From: an uncultured bacterium
GTDB taxonomy: Bacteria > Omnitrophota > Gorgyraeia > Ghiorseimicrobiales > Ghiorseimicrobiaceae
Direction of reading: 5' to 3'
Assembly (NCBI GenBank): GCA_913009335.1
Contig: CAJVXN010000021.1
Coordinates: forward strand, 1 to 36,835
DNA: 36,835 nucleotides
Positions 21,896 to 29,696 of this stretch are shown here, one piece after another (the first letter of the stretch is position 1; each line of letters begins with the position of its first letter). The position numbers were made by a program, and so were the translations under genes. The notes below the pieces were generated by a model, which did no database searches, had not been told where the DNA came from, and was given only the letters and a program-made list of their open reading frames with translations.

Positions 21896-22483
21896 TTACC
21901 ATTCTTCTATTGTACGTTCAACGACTCTTCTGGCTAAATCAACCACGGCATCTGATAAAGCCGCTGATTCACTCTTGGCGGATGCGCCGGAAGTAAAATA
22001 AGTTGAATCTCCAATAAAACTATTTTCCTGCCATAGTATTTTATTTTCATCTCTATCAATAAGAGAAATATTAACCACCAGGCTTATGCGATACTCCTGA
22101 ACTGTTTCATTATCCGCGCTCTCGTATCTTAAAGCATCCTTTACATAATTAACAAGCTCTCCTTTTAAAATAACATCTGCTGTATCAGGCCTGCCAATAC
22201 GTAAATTTCCATCAAAAATAAATCTATCAACAACCGCTCGGGTGATCTTTACCTCTAACAGAGGAAAGTATGTCTTGTATTTACGGTTTTCGGATAATTC
22301 ATCGGTAATATCGATCTTGTTGAGGAATGGCTCGATATAAACTGTTCTAATATTGGGGTCTACAAACGAACGCGTAGTATAGCCGCAACCGGCTAACGCA
22401 ATGACAAATGACAAATGACAAATGACAAATAAAAAAAATCTGTGTAATCTTGGTCTCTTATCTGTGTAATCTACGTTTTTCAC
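21896..22483 (-). CDS. lptE: LptE-like LPS-assembly lipoprotein
   Basis: A 195-aa lipoprotein with the lipobox LAGC at about residues 30-33 (FVIALAGCGYTTRS). GYTTRSFVDPNIRTVYIEPFLN and LLEVKITRAVVDRFIFDGNLRIG are typical of the LptE (DUF799/RlpB-like) family, which plugs LptD in the outer membrane. The GTG start overlaps the bamD-like stop by 4 bp. The first 30 residues are encoded by repeated DNA: two copies of ATCTGTGTAATC (22438-22449 and 22460-22471, plus-strand reading) and four ATGACAA heptamers. The exact N-terminus is therefore uncertain. Confidence 0.8.
   Translation of the reverse strand: MKNVDYTDKRPRLHRFFLFVICHLSFVIALAGCGYTTRSFVDPNIRTVYIEPFLNKIDITDELSENRKYKTYFPLLEVKITRAVVDRFIFDGNLRIGRPDTADVILKGELVNYVKDALRYESADNETVQEYRISLVVNISLIDRDENKILWQENSFIGDSTYFTSGASAKSESAALSDAVVDLARRVVERTIEEW
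22401..22428. repeat. Heptanucleotide tandem repeat in lptE signal peptide
   Basis: Four perfect ATGACAA units (plus-strand reading) lie within the coding region for the hydrophobic core of the LptE signal peptide (FVICHLSFVIAL). Because 7 is not a multiple of 3, gain or loss of one unit would shift the frame. Confidence 0.9.
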
Positions 22484-23418
22484 TGCATCTCCAGTACCTG
22501 ATGACGTTCAAAAGCCTTAATGCCCCATTGACTCATGGGAAAATTAGTAAACACATACTCATAATATAGTTTGGCGCTATCTATTTTTTTTTGCTTTTCA
22601 TAAAATTCGCCTATTTCGAAATTGCTCCGTGCCTCTCTATTTTCTAAGACCTCAATTTGCGCATGGGCCTCTTTAGTTAATTCTGCATCAGGATGCGCTT
22701 TAACGAATTCTGTAAATCTTCCTTTTGCTTCCTGGGTTATCTGCTGATCATAGGCCGATGTTAAAGATACCTTTTCAGTACACAATGCAATCTGAAACTT
22801 TGCGGCCTCAACCCATTCACTCTGAGGGTATTCTAAAACAACTTTCTCAAACTCTTCCTTCGCTTCGGAAAACCTGGCTAAACTCTTTAAAATAAGCCCT
22901 ATCTTATACTGGGCAACAGAGGCATATTCTCCGTAAGGAGCATTTTCTATAACATCATCAAAAACTTCAATTGCATATCTGTCGACGGGAATTTCTATAC
23001 CAAGAATCTTTTTTCTTTCATCGGTCATAAACCTTTCGCCTATTTTATACTGCTGTTCTATTGCCTCATCGATTTTTTCACTAAAAGGATATTTTTCAAT
23101 TAATTTCTGGTAAGCAAGGTGAGCCTCATACAACTTATCGAGGTTCTCAAAGGTCAAACCTGTGTAATACTGCGCTTCAGCTGCTTCCTTAGACTTAGGA
23201 TAACGCTTGATGAGTTTCTTAAACTCAGCAAGGGCCTTCTTATAGTCTTCTGCTTCAAAGAAGCTTGATGCAAAACTAAGTTGTTCCTCTGGCGTATCTT
23301 TTGCCGCATATTTAGGATTGGTCCAACGGCCACTCTCCGGAGTCCATATCCAAAAGCTGGATGCTGCACCCACCCAGAGAAATTGTAATAAAATTAAGCA
23401 CAAAATGACTCGTTTCAT
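22480..23418 (-). CDS. BamD/YbgF-like TPR envelope protein
   Basis: A 312-aa exported protein with an N-terminal signal (MKRVILCLILLQFLWVGAASS) and at least five TPR-like repeats. Examples are LSFASSFFEAEDYKKALAEFKKLIKRYPKS at about 48-77, AQYYTGLTFENLDKLYEAHLAYQKLIEKYPFS at 82-113 and AQYKIGLILKSLARFSEAKEEFEKVVLEYPQS at 169-200. The layout is that of BamD (YfiO), the outer-membrane assembly lipoprotein, or of the Tol-associated YbgF/CpoB. The signal lacks an obvious lipobox Cys, unlike true BamD. Linkage to lptE supports an outer-membrane biogenesis role. The promoter is at 23456-23428. Confidence 0.75.
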   Translation of the reverse strand: MKRVILCLILLQFLWVGAASSFWIWTPESGRWTNPKYAAKDTPEEQLSFASSFFEAEDYKKALAEFKKLIKRYPKSKEAAEAQYYTGLTFENLDKLYEAHLAYQKLIEKYPFSEKIDEAIEQQYKIGERFMTDERKKILGIEIPVDRYAIEVFDDVIENAPYGEYASVAQYKIGLILKSLARFSEAKEEFEKVVLEYPQSEWVEAAKFQIALCTEKVSLTSAYDQQITQEAKGRFTEFVKAHPDAELTKEAHAQIEVLENREARSNFEIGEFYEKQKKIDSAKLYYEYVFTNFPMSQWGIKAFERHQVLEMQ

Positions 23419-23427
23419 TATGCCAAT

Positions 23428-23456
23428 AAGTTACCATAACTGACCCCTATTGTCAA
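23428..23456 (-). promoter_or_regulatory. Promoter of bamD-like/lptE operon
   Basis: On the minus strand, TTGACA (23456-23451), a 17-bp spacer and TAACTT (23433-23428) precede the ATG at 23418 by 9 nt. The predicted leader is only a few nucleotides and has no Shine-Dalgarno sequence, so the transcript may be leaderless. Confidence 0.65.
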
Positions 23457-23472
23457 TCGCCTCATTTAAACT

Positions 23473-23497
23473 GTTGTTGAGGCTTAGCCTCAACAAC
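23473..23497. terminator. Strong inverted repeat, possible terminator
   Basis: A perfect 11-bp stem (GTTGTTGAGGC and complement) with a 3-nt loop lies between the bamD promoter and the end of the fragment at 23522. A second perfect 8-bp palindrome (ATAATTAG-AG-CTAATTAT) follows at 23503-23520. Neither has a long T-run, so intrinsic termination is only possible. Confidence 0.5.
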
Positions 23498-23521
23498 TTT
23501 AAATAATTAGAGCTAATTATA

Positions 23522-23749
23522 CTATCGTTTTAATAAAGCTAGATCTGCATTGGAAGGGGATTTATCGCGTTGCATAAATTGCATAAAATTCATCATTTGA
23601 GGAGATAGCATATTACGCATCTGAAGCTGGTTAAGAACGCCATTTAGTATCGCTTTATTCTCGATATCCTTAGTAATATTATTTTTAAAAAGGAGCATTA
23701 CTTCATGAACATGGAACTCCACGGTCAAAACTTCTATGCTTATTATCAC
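23522..23749 (-). pseudogene. Duplicated C-terminal fragment of the large secreted protein
   Basis: The 75-codon frame ends with HEVMLLFKNNITKDIENKAI, then a second near-identical stretch down to SPSNADLALLKR. It matches the last ~60 residues of the 1573-aa protein at 24804-29525 almost residue for residue, and also at the DNA level over about 190 bp. The first 14 residues differ. It is either the relic of a tandem paralogue or a partial duplication. It has no good start or ribosome site. Confidence 0.8.
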
Positions 23750-23869
23750 ATTTTTTGCGGAGTAACACCCCGCGCACGCAGACTGCGGTTGTAGATCATT
23801 GCGGGATAAAATACAGATAAACTATATATAAAAGTGAGGTGGACAAACAGACGGTGCTTCTTAATATTT

Positions 23870-24079
23870 CTACGCGAATACTAAGCGGCCTTTAGGATGA
23901 GGAATAGACCGACCCAATTCTCTAGCGGTCTCAATCCATTCTTTAATTACTACTTCCGCGTTGGCTAAAGCCTCCTGATATGTAGCTCCGTCTGCCATGC
24001 ATCCGGATAATTCAGGAACTTCGGCTATAAATGCTTTATCTTCCTGGCTCCAATAAATGATAATCTCATAATGAGGCAT
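23870..24079 (-). CDS. hicB: HicB-like antitoxin
   Basis: A 69-aa protein with the HicB partial RNase H-like fold: YEIIIYWSQEDKAFIAEVPELSGCMADGATYQEALANAEVVIKEWI (residues 4-49). The common C-terminal DNA-binding domain is absent, as in the short HicB form. It neutralises the HicA mRNA interferase. It starts 2 bp after the hicA stop, so the two form one operon, in the order toxin then antitoxin. About 120 bp without genes separate it from the fragment at 23522-23749. Confidence 0.88.
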   Translation of the reverse strand: MPHYEIIIYWSQEDKAFIAEVPELSGCMADGATYQEALANAEVVIKEWIETARELGRSIPHPKGRLVFA

Positions 24080-24081
24080 TT

Positions 24082-24330
24082 TTATCCTCCAAGCTTATAT
24101 TTTAGGATTAAATTACGTACTTGTTTAACCTGATAAGGTTTAACTTTTCCTTTTTTGGATTGTAAATTTAAGATTTCTTCTACGTCTTCTTTGGTGAAAA
24201 TATGGTGACTGCCACGGATTCTTTCTTCAAATCCCAATTTCTTCAGCAAGCCGCGTATATCCTCAAAACGGATATTTGCATCAGAAGCACCATGCAAAAC
24301 CTTTTCTAAAACCTTTTGATGTCTATCCAC
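24082..24330 (-). CDS. hicA: HicA-like mRNA interferase toxin
   Basis: An 82-aa dsRBD-like protein with RFEDIRGLLKKLGFEERIRGSHHIFTKE (residues 21-48). The GSHHIF segment contains the catalytic His of HicA, and the C-terminal VKPYQVKQVRNLILKYKL is typical. It is slightly longer than the ~60-aa minimum. It starts at GTG 24330, 7 nt after a -10 box, suggesting a leaderless transcript. It pairs with hicB, 2 bp downstream. Confidence 0.88.
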   Translation of the reverse strand: MDRHQKVLEKVLHGASDANIRFEDIRGLLKKLGFEERIRGSHHIFTKEDVEEILNLQSKKGKVKPYQVKQVRNLILKYKLGG

Positions 24331-24413
24331 AAATAGAGTTTATCATAGTCAAAAACACTCGTCAAGACTTCCTTAATGTCACTCAAGTATTCCTTATCTA
24401 CCCTCTTAGACAT
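24306..24413 (-). pseudogene. HepT-like (DUF86) N-terminal fragment
   Basis: A 35-codon frame encodes MSKRVDKEYLSDIKEVLTSV, then FDYDKLYLWIDIKRF and a stop. The first 20 residues resemble the start of HepT/DUF86 HEPN toxins (MSKR-x-x-KEYL-x-DI), which usually follow an MNT nucleotidyltransferase, as here (overlapping its stop by 8 bp). The rest of the HEPN domain, with its RX4-6H motif, is missing, and the DNA now carries the hicA promoter. Confidence 0.5.
24337..24365 (-). promoter_or_regulatory. Promoter of hicA-hicB
   Basis: Minus-strand TTGACG (24365-24360), a 17-bp spacer and TAAACT (24342-24337) lie immediately in front of the GTG start of hicA at 24330. The predicted transcription start coincides with the start codon. 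Confidence 0.55.
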
Positions 24414-24708
24414 AACACAAACTCCTTGCGATATTTTGAGCGACTTCCCTGGTTCTAATTCCCTTTATTCCCTCAGGCGTCAAAATATCTGTCTTTTTAC
24501 CCAGTACTTTTTCAAGATAATCCGCTAAATCTATAAATTTAAGCCCTATAGGCCTTTCAAATTCTACAAGAATATCTATGTCGCTGTTTTGCCTCTGGGT
24601 TCTTTTTACAAAAGAGCCGAATAAGGCGATTTTCTTTACGCCAAAATTATCTCTTAAATACGGCATTTCTCTTCTTAAAATACCAATAACCTTTTCCTGC
24701 GTTAACAT
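24406..24708 (-). CDS. MNT-type nucleotidyltransferase (antitoxin-like)
   Basis: A 100-aa minimal nucleotidyltransferase with the GS-x10-DxD signature (GSFVKRTQRQNSDIDILVEF, residues 31-50). The following Glu in LVEFERP and the GLKFIDLADYLEKVLGKKTDIL block are typical of MntA. In intact modules it adds AMP groups to a HEPN ribonuclease toxin and thereby silences it. Here the HEPN partner is reduced to a fragment downstream, so this may be an orphan antitoxin. Its start overlaps the stop of another gene remnant by sharing ATGTTAA. Confidence 0.85.
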   Translation of the reverse strand: MLTQEKVIGILRREMPYLRDNFGVKKIALFGSFVKRTQRQNSDIDILVEFERPIGLKFIDLADYLEKVLGKKTDILTPEGIKGIRTREVAQNIARSLCYV

Positions 24709-24800
24709 TCCGCAACCTCTTTTTTTATTCTATTCATAACGTCTTTCATCAGAATAACATAGTCTCCATAAAAATCAAGGTGATTTTCATTAAAGCTGTA
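24702..24800 (-). pseudogene. C-terminal remnant of a gene upstream of MNT
   Basis: An open stretch without its own good start encodes YSFNENHLDFYGDYVILMKD, then VMNRIKKEVAEC, and ends in a TAA that overlaps the MNT start codon (ATGTTAA). The overlap has the form of a translationally coupled gene pair, so this is probably the tail of a lost partner gene. It was cut where the end of the large secreted protein gene begins at 24804. Confidence 0.4.
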
Positions 24801-24803
24801 TTT

Positions 24804-27800
24804 TTACTCAAGAAGGGCAAGCTCTGCTTCAGAAGGGGTTTCCTCGCTTCGCATGAATTGCATGAAATTCATCATTTGAGGAGATAACATATTACGCATC
24901 TGAAGTTGGTTAAGAACGCCATTTAGCATCGCTTTATTCTCAATATCCTTAGTAATATTATTTTTAAAAAGGAACATTACTTCATTAACATAAAGCACAG
25001 AAAGGCTATTCCATCCGTTATTTAGCGCTCTTGCTGCCCGCAGTACTTTTACATCCGCAGAATTAAGGCCCGAAACATAAAATTCGTCTTTTAGGGTGAG
25101 TTCGATATTGGATAAATCTATACCGCCGGATTCTTCTGAAAATCTCTGACTATATTTCTTCATCGCTGACCCTTCGGCTTCGCTCAGGACAGGCGAGGCG
25201 GATTGACCACCACCTAAAGACGATCCGGCAGTTTCACTATTAACTACTTCTATGGCACTTAAAAGAAGATACAGCCCCTTAAACTCGTTACGGAAATTTT
25301 CATTATAATAATCTAATGTCTTACCATCAGGCAATGACTCTCCATCTCTATAAACACGTAAATACCATCTAAAATCATCAAATGCATCTCCTGCAGCTTC
25401 AAATTTTATTCTTATAAGCTTGCTTGGCCAATACCCATGCCTTTTTCCAATATCTTGAGACATTAAAATGTTTAAAAAATTCCTTAGACTTTTATGGATT
25501 ATCAATTTATCATAGGTTTGATATCCTTCATTAAACGGATGCAGTATTTCCCTTTCGGTTTTTTCAATTATTACTGCTGCTTTCAAGCTATTTATCTCCT
25601 TCATAACTGGCTCTATCAACATTAGAGCCTCAGGACTATCCAATAAATCCTTAAAAAAGCCTCTTAAAAGAATATCATCACTAAACATTTTCTCTAAAGC
25701 CATATTATATAAAATTCTTTCATTTAGCGGAAAATTATGCCTAGTAAGCCATTTACGGACAATTGTTATCCGGCCATGCTCTAACCAGTCAAAATCTTCA
25801 AGCATTGTTTCTTCCCCGGATTTATCTTTAGTCTTACTCCAGACCATACATTCTTTTTGGCCCGGCCTTCTCTCTAGTATCATAACTTCATCAGCAAACC
25901 GGCCGAGTATGTTATATAATCCATTACCCTTGTTCATCGCACCAGGCTTCCTAGTCCCATCTTCTTTAACTTGTTCGCTTAGAGTTAGCAGACGAACCGG
26001 TGATGCCTTGCCATCATCCAAACTAATAATCTCAATGCCCTTATATCCTGCTTCATCAGTAAAAGCTCTTATGACTAAAAGACCATACCCTCCTAAAGCA
26101 TGTTGCTGAATATTTAATACAAGTTCCTTAGTAATTCCATCGCAATCCCACATATCTTCTGTTATTTTATAATTGATAAATCTCGGTATTCCTCGATCCG
26201 GCACGGCTTGATCAGCAACCAGGGAAAGAGCCTCCCATCTGCCTCTGCTCGTTAAAAGAGTTTCTGACTCTTCAGGAATCTTCCATGGCCTCTCAGCTAA
26301 TACAGGGTAGGGCTTATCTAACCCAGGATACCCCTTACCTTCAATCAGATAGACCATATCTCCTTTTGCCTCTAACGTCTTTTCAATTTCTTTAAATTCT
26401 TTCTCTTTTCTATTATGCATCGCTTCCCAGATAGGACGAAACTCATTTACCGCTTCTACCCTCATCGACGAAGAGGCGGATTGAGCCTCTGCTCGGAATA
26501 CAAAATTAACGCTTGTTGTATTGCCTACCTCATCAACATCTATCCACACATCTCCTCCCAAAAAATCCCTAACTCTTGAACGAACCATCCCTAAACCTAA
26601 CCCGCGACCACCTGCTTGCCTTAATCCTTTTCGCTTATTACGCCCAAGCCCTAAAACAAAAAACAACTCCTCCGGATTATTTCTATATCTCTGGTAAAAT
26701 TTATCGACGTATGATCTTCTTTCTTCAGTCTCCGGTAAATTTTCAAATCCTTTCAATCGCTTTGAATCAACGTATCCTCTTAATTCGTCTAGATGCAACA
26801 TTACTAATTCACCTGTCTCCTTATTTACTAACAAATGGTTTTCTTCTTCTGAAGCCTTTAATAATCTTTCATACAATTCACTATAAATTGACTTATCAAT
26901 AACACCTTTATTGATTACACTCACTTGAAACACTCCAGAACCGTCATCTTCTGATAGTTTAATTGTAATTTTACTTTCAGGATTTTCATCATAAGCATTC
27001 AACAACAATTCTCCTACTGCAGATTTTAAAACAACTGAAATATCTATAGAGTCATCTAAAGAATATATTTCAAAATGTTGATCTAATCCTTCAAAAACAA
27101 TTTGCGATAGAGATGTGTACATTTCAGGATATTTATTCACAAGAATTTCTTTCACTTGTTTAAAAATATCCAACATATTGACCTCTAAAAATGCTTTAAA
27201 ATCCTTCTCTCTTAGTCCTTGAATCCCTTTCATCGCTGAAGAGGACGAATTAATCAATTCACCTAAAAGATCAACAGCTGCATTAATATTCTCATATTCT
27301 ATTAATTCAAAATCTTGTCTTTTTTCTGCCAATACGCCTCTTGCGTCGGATATAAAATTTCTGATCTTGTTATTTAGGAAGGCGCCACTAAGATTATCCC
27401 GTATTACCGCGCGCAACAATTCGCTCCTCCCTTCATCTGCTATCAAACCTCCCGGTAATCCTAATGCCTTTATCAAAATATCGGAAACCATTGGAACGCT
27501 TCCTACCTTATCAGACAACAAATCTCTTCTTTTTAACCCATCCAGCCTATCGAAAAAGTTCTCTATCTCCTCCTCCATCGCCGAGGATACAAATTGAGCA
27601 TTAATAGGTAAATCAACCTGCATAACACCGGATTCTATAATAGTATTCAGCACTTCATATCCGGACTCTTCTGCATAATCTCTAATTGTTAAGGGGGTAA
27701 AATATCTATTCCCGTTTTTTGTACGCCACCAAACCCCTTTTAAATACTCACCCGCGTATGCGTTAGATAAATATGGTTCTCCTTCAAATTTCTCCACAAT

Positions 27801-29525
27801 CTCTTTTACGGCACGCTGAGCCGGATGTTCTACGTATTCATCAATATTTTCTAAGATTTCAACCTGATCTTTTTCGGTAAACCTCATAATACGCCTTGCC
27901 TTATCAACTACACCCAGCTGTTTGCGCTTCTCAAGAGGAAGAGAACCGGAAACCCTCATTGTCCCTTCAGGAAATCTTTCAGAATCAAAAACAGGAATAA
28001 AATCAGAAGAATATAATTCTAAAATCCCCTGCTGATTTACAAGTTCTCTTTCAGCTGCTATTACAACATCATTAGGGCTTAATTGTGCGGCTAGCCAAAC
28101 TTTATTAGCAAATTCTACCCAGTCAATATTATTAATCGAATCTAAAGCTCCTGTCTCAATAGCTATTTTAATAACATAATCATTGAATAATGTTTTTTCT
28201 CTATCATACAGCTTTAGTGTTTTTCCTGTCTCTAGTAATACACGGATATCTACTATTTCTTCAGACGCCCTAAGCCTGGATGCAACCTCACCAATAAGTT
28301 TATCTAAGGAAATATTTCTACTATCCCTCTCCATCGGCGAAGAGGCAAGAGAGAATTCCAAATCCGGCATTTCATTATTGAAAATAGGGCTGGTTGCGCC
28401 CGTCACAACTAAATCACTAGTTAAACCTTTCAATAAATTAGTATCTTCTGGTCTATCTGGAATAAGATCTGAAATACTAACTATCTTAATACTAGAAGCC
28501 GCAGATACTGCCTTGACTGAACGGCTAGCTAAATTACCTAATCCTGCGCCGGATGAAACTATCGCGGAACTTGCTGTCTCAAAATTAAATATTATCCCTC
28601 CGCTAAAATACATGCGCTTAAGATCAAAAATCGTATCCTTTATTTTATATTCACCATTTTGATAAGAATTAACATACTCCTGCCAGATTTTCTGCTTTGA
28701 CCAGGGAAGTTGTGATTCCAGGCCATTTGTATAGCCTCTATCAATACATAGCGAAAAAACACTTCCCGAAGATCTATGTTTCTGCTTATACCATTCTGCT
28801 AAAATAAGCGAGTGGTATATCTGGCGCAACGGCGCATACCTGAGGGATGTATTTACATCGTTACTTAGCACAGGCAAGACTATTTCCTTCATCAAATCTT
28901 CGGAAAATTTTTGAATTTTATCAGCAGGGTTTTGTTTTAAATACTCATTTTCAAGCATTACCTTAAGCTTTGCCTCTGCGATTAATGCCCCATCTTCTGT
29001 TTCAACTATTACTGCTTCATCCGGTACAATCCAGACACGGCTTGATGTTGCAACTTTTGATTTTTTAACTTTATCTTTACCAATTTTGGCATACAACTTA
29101 TTCCAAAATTCCTTTCCATGAGAATTTGACGGATGCATATATCTGGCTACATCTTTCTTAAGTTGCAGGTCCTGCTCTAACAACACCCTCCCCATATCTG
29201 TCCTAGAAAGCTCGTCCGATGTAATCCTCCTTGGTTCATCCGGACGCAGGTTCACCCAAAGAGATTGATTAGAAAGACTTAAACCCAAAAAGAAATAATT
29301 AATAAGCTTTTTGGTTTCGCGATTTAAGGCTAAAGAAGATACGCTCCCTTTATCCACCAAGAAATTAAAGTAATTGAATGGGTTTGCGGAATTAACGCTT
29401 AGATAGCGCAATAAAGGCGCAGTATAGAGCACTCCGCTATTGGCCGCGGAAGGTGTAATTTGAGCAAAACCTACCGCATTGCAGAAGAAACAAATAAGAA
29501 TAAATAAACTTATAACTTTTCGCAT
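24804..29525 (-). CDS. Very large exported protein with two GHKL-ATPase-like modules
   Basis: A 1573-aa protein starting at ATG 29525 (an in-frame ATG at 29537 adds MWYY, and residue numbers here use that longer form). A signal peptide lies at about residues 5-25 (RKVISLFILICFFCNAVGFA). Module one (about 770-1015) looks like a histidine-kinase ATPase: N-box ELLLNAYDE at 843-851 and G-box AGGRGLGLGMVRSRV at 975-989. Module two (about 1100-1240) repeats this: ELVLNIQQHA at 1138-1147 and NKGNGLYNI at 1202-1210. No DHp phospho-acceptor His is obvious. Blocks are separated by Ser-rich linkers ending SSxM (near 402, 654, 769, 1025, 1459). The function is unknown; an exported GHKL ATPase would have no cytosolic ATP, so export or topology is puzzling. 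Its last ~60 residues recur at 23522-23749. Confidence 0.8.
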   Translation of the reverse strand: MRKVISLFILICFFCNAVGFAQITPSAANSGVLYTAPLLRYLSVNSANPFNYFNFLVDKGSVSSLALNRETKKLINYFFLGLSLSNQSLWVNLRPDEPRRITSDELSRTDMGRVLLEQDLQLKKDVARYMHPSNSHGKEFWNKLYAKIGKDKVKKSKVATSSRVWIVPDEAVIVETEDGALIAEAKLKVMLENEYLKQNPADKIQKFSEDLMKEIVLPVLSNDVNTSLRYAPLRQIYHSLILAEWYKQKHRSSGSVFSLCIDRGYTNGLESQLPWSKQKIWQEYVNSYQNGEYKIKDTIFDLKRMYFSGGIIFNFETASSAIVSSGAGLGNLASRSVKAVSAASSIKIVSISDLIPDRPEDTNLLKGLTSDLVVTGATSPIFNNEMPDLEFSLASSPMERDSRNISLDKLIGEVASRLRASEEIVDIRVLLETGKTLKLYDREKTLFNDYVIKIAIETGALDSINNIDWVEFANKVWLAAQLSPNDVVIAAERELVNQQGILELYSSDFIPVFDSERFPEGTMRVSGSLPLEKRKQLGVVDKARRIMRFTEKDQVEILENIDEYVEHPAQRAVKEIVEKFEGEPYLSNAYAGEYLKGVWWRTKNGNRYFTPLTIRDYAEESGYEVLNTIIESGVMQVDLPINAQFVSSAMEEEIENFFDRLDGLKRRDLLSDKVGSVPMVSDILIKALGLPGGLIADEGRSELLRAVIRDNLSGAFLNNKIRNFISDARGVLAEKRQDFELIEYENINAAVDLLGELINSSSSAMKGIQGLREKDFKAFLEVNMLDIFKQVKEILVNKYPEMYTSLSQIVFEGLDQHFEIYSLDDSIDISVVLKSAVGELLLNAYDENPESKITIKLSEDDGSGVFQVSVINKGVIDKSIYSELYERLLKASEEENHLLVNKETGELVMLHLDELRGYVDSKRLKGFENLPETEERRSYVDKFYQRYRNNPEELFFVLGLGRNKRKGLRQAGGRGLGLGMVRSRVRDFLGGDVWIDVDEVGNTTSVNFVFRAEAQSASSSMRVEAVNEFRPIWEAMHNRKEKEFKEIEKTLEAKGDMVYLIEGKGYPGLDKPYPVLAERPWKIPEESETLLTSRGRWEALSLVADQAVPDRGIPRFINYKITEDMWDCDGITKELVLNIQQHALGGYGLLVIRAFTDEAGYKGIEIISLDDGKASPVRLLTLSEQVKEDGTRKPGAMNKGNGLYNILGRFADEVMILERRPGQKECMVWSKTKDKSGEETMLEDFDWLEHGRITIVRKWLTRHNFPLNERILYNMALEKMFSDDILLRGFFKDLLDSPEALMLIEPVMKEINSLKAAVIIEKTEREILHPFNEGYQTYDKLIIHKSLRNFLNILMSQDIGKRHGYWPSKLIRIKFEAAGDAFDDFRWYLRVYRDGESLPDGKTLDYYNENFRNEFKGLYLLLSAIEVVNSETAGSSLGGGQSASPVLSEAEGSAMKKYSQRFSEESGGIDLSNIELTLKDEFYVSGLNSADVKVLRAARALNNGWNSLSVLYVNEVMFLFKNNITKDIENKAMLNGVLNQLQMRNMLSPQMMNFMQFMRSEETPSEAELALLE
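25171..25193. repeat. REP-like palindromic element inside a coding region
   Basis: CCTTCGGCTTCGCTCAGG followed by ACAGG lies in frame in the large gene and is translated as PVLSEAEG. The sequence is GC-rich in an AT-rich gene. It resembles a widespread dispersed palindromic repeat, of which a part (CTTCGCTCAGGAC) also lies in attC5 at 17534-17546. Confidence 0.6.
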
Positions 29526-29537
29526 ATAATACCACAT

Positions 29538-29696
29538 TACTTTTTCTATATAATTGTATATATACTATATATAATATAGTTCTAGTAAAGTTTAATACGT
29601 AACTCCTTTATTTTCAATAGGAAAAAGCCTATTTTATGAAAACGCTTTCTTTTCAAATAATGCCCATTTTAGCAGGTTCCACTTATTCAGTGAGAA
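29538..29696. other. Intergenic region upstream of the large gene
   Basis: A 159-bp AT-rich stretch. It holds a palindrome at 29564-29580 (ACTATAT-ATA-ATATAGT), placed where an operator or -10 region for the downstream gene would be. It also holds a small hairpin AATAGG ... CCTATT at about 29619-29636 that may end comEC transcription. No unambiguous -35/-10 pair was found. Confidence 0.4.

Noticed and set aside
22401-22471. Short repeats considered as a CRISPR array
   Set aside because: Units of 7 and 12 bp without regular spacers; they are simple tandem or dispersed repeats.
23473-23520. Two perfect palindromes taken as firm intrinsic terminators
   Set aside because: No T-run follows on either strand; kept only as a possible terminator with low confidence.
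26576-28662. Plus-strand frames of 76-159 codons within the giant gene
   Set aside because: They are antisense shadows of a long, well-conserved-looking minus-strand frame.
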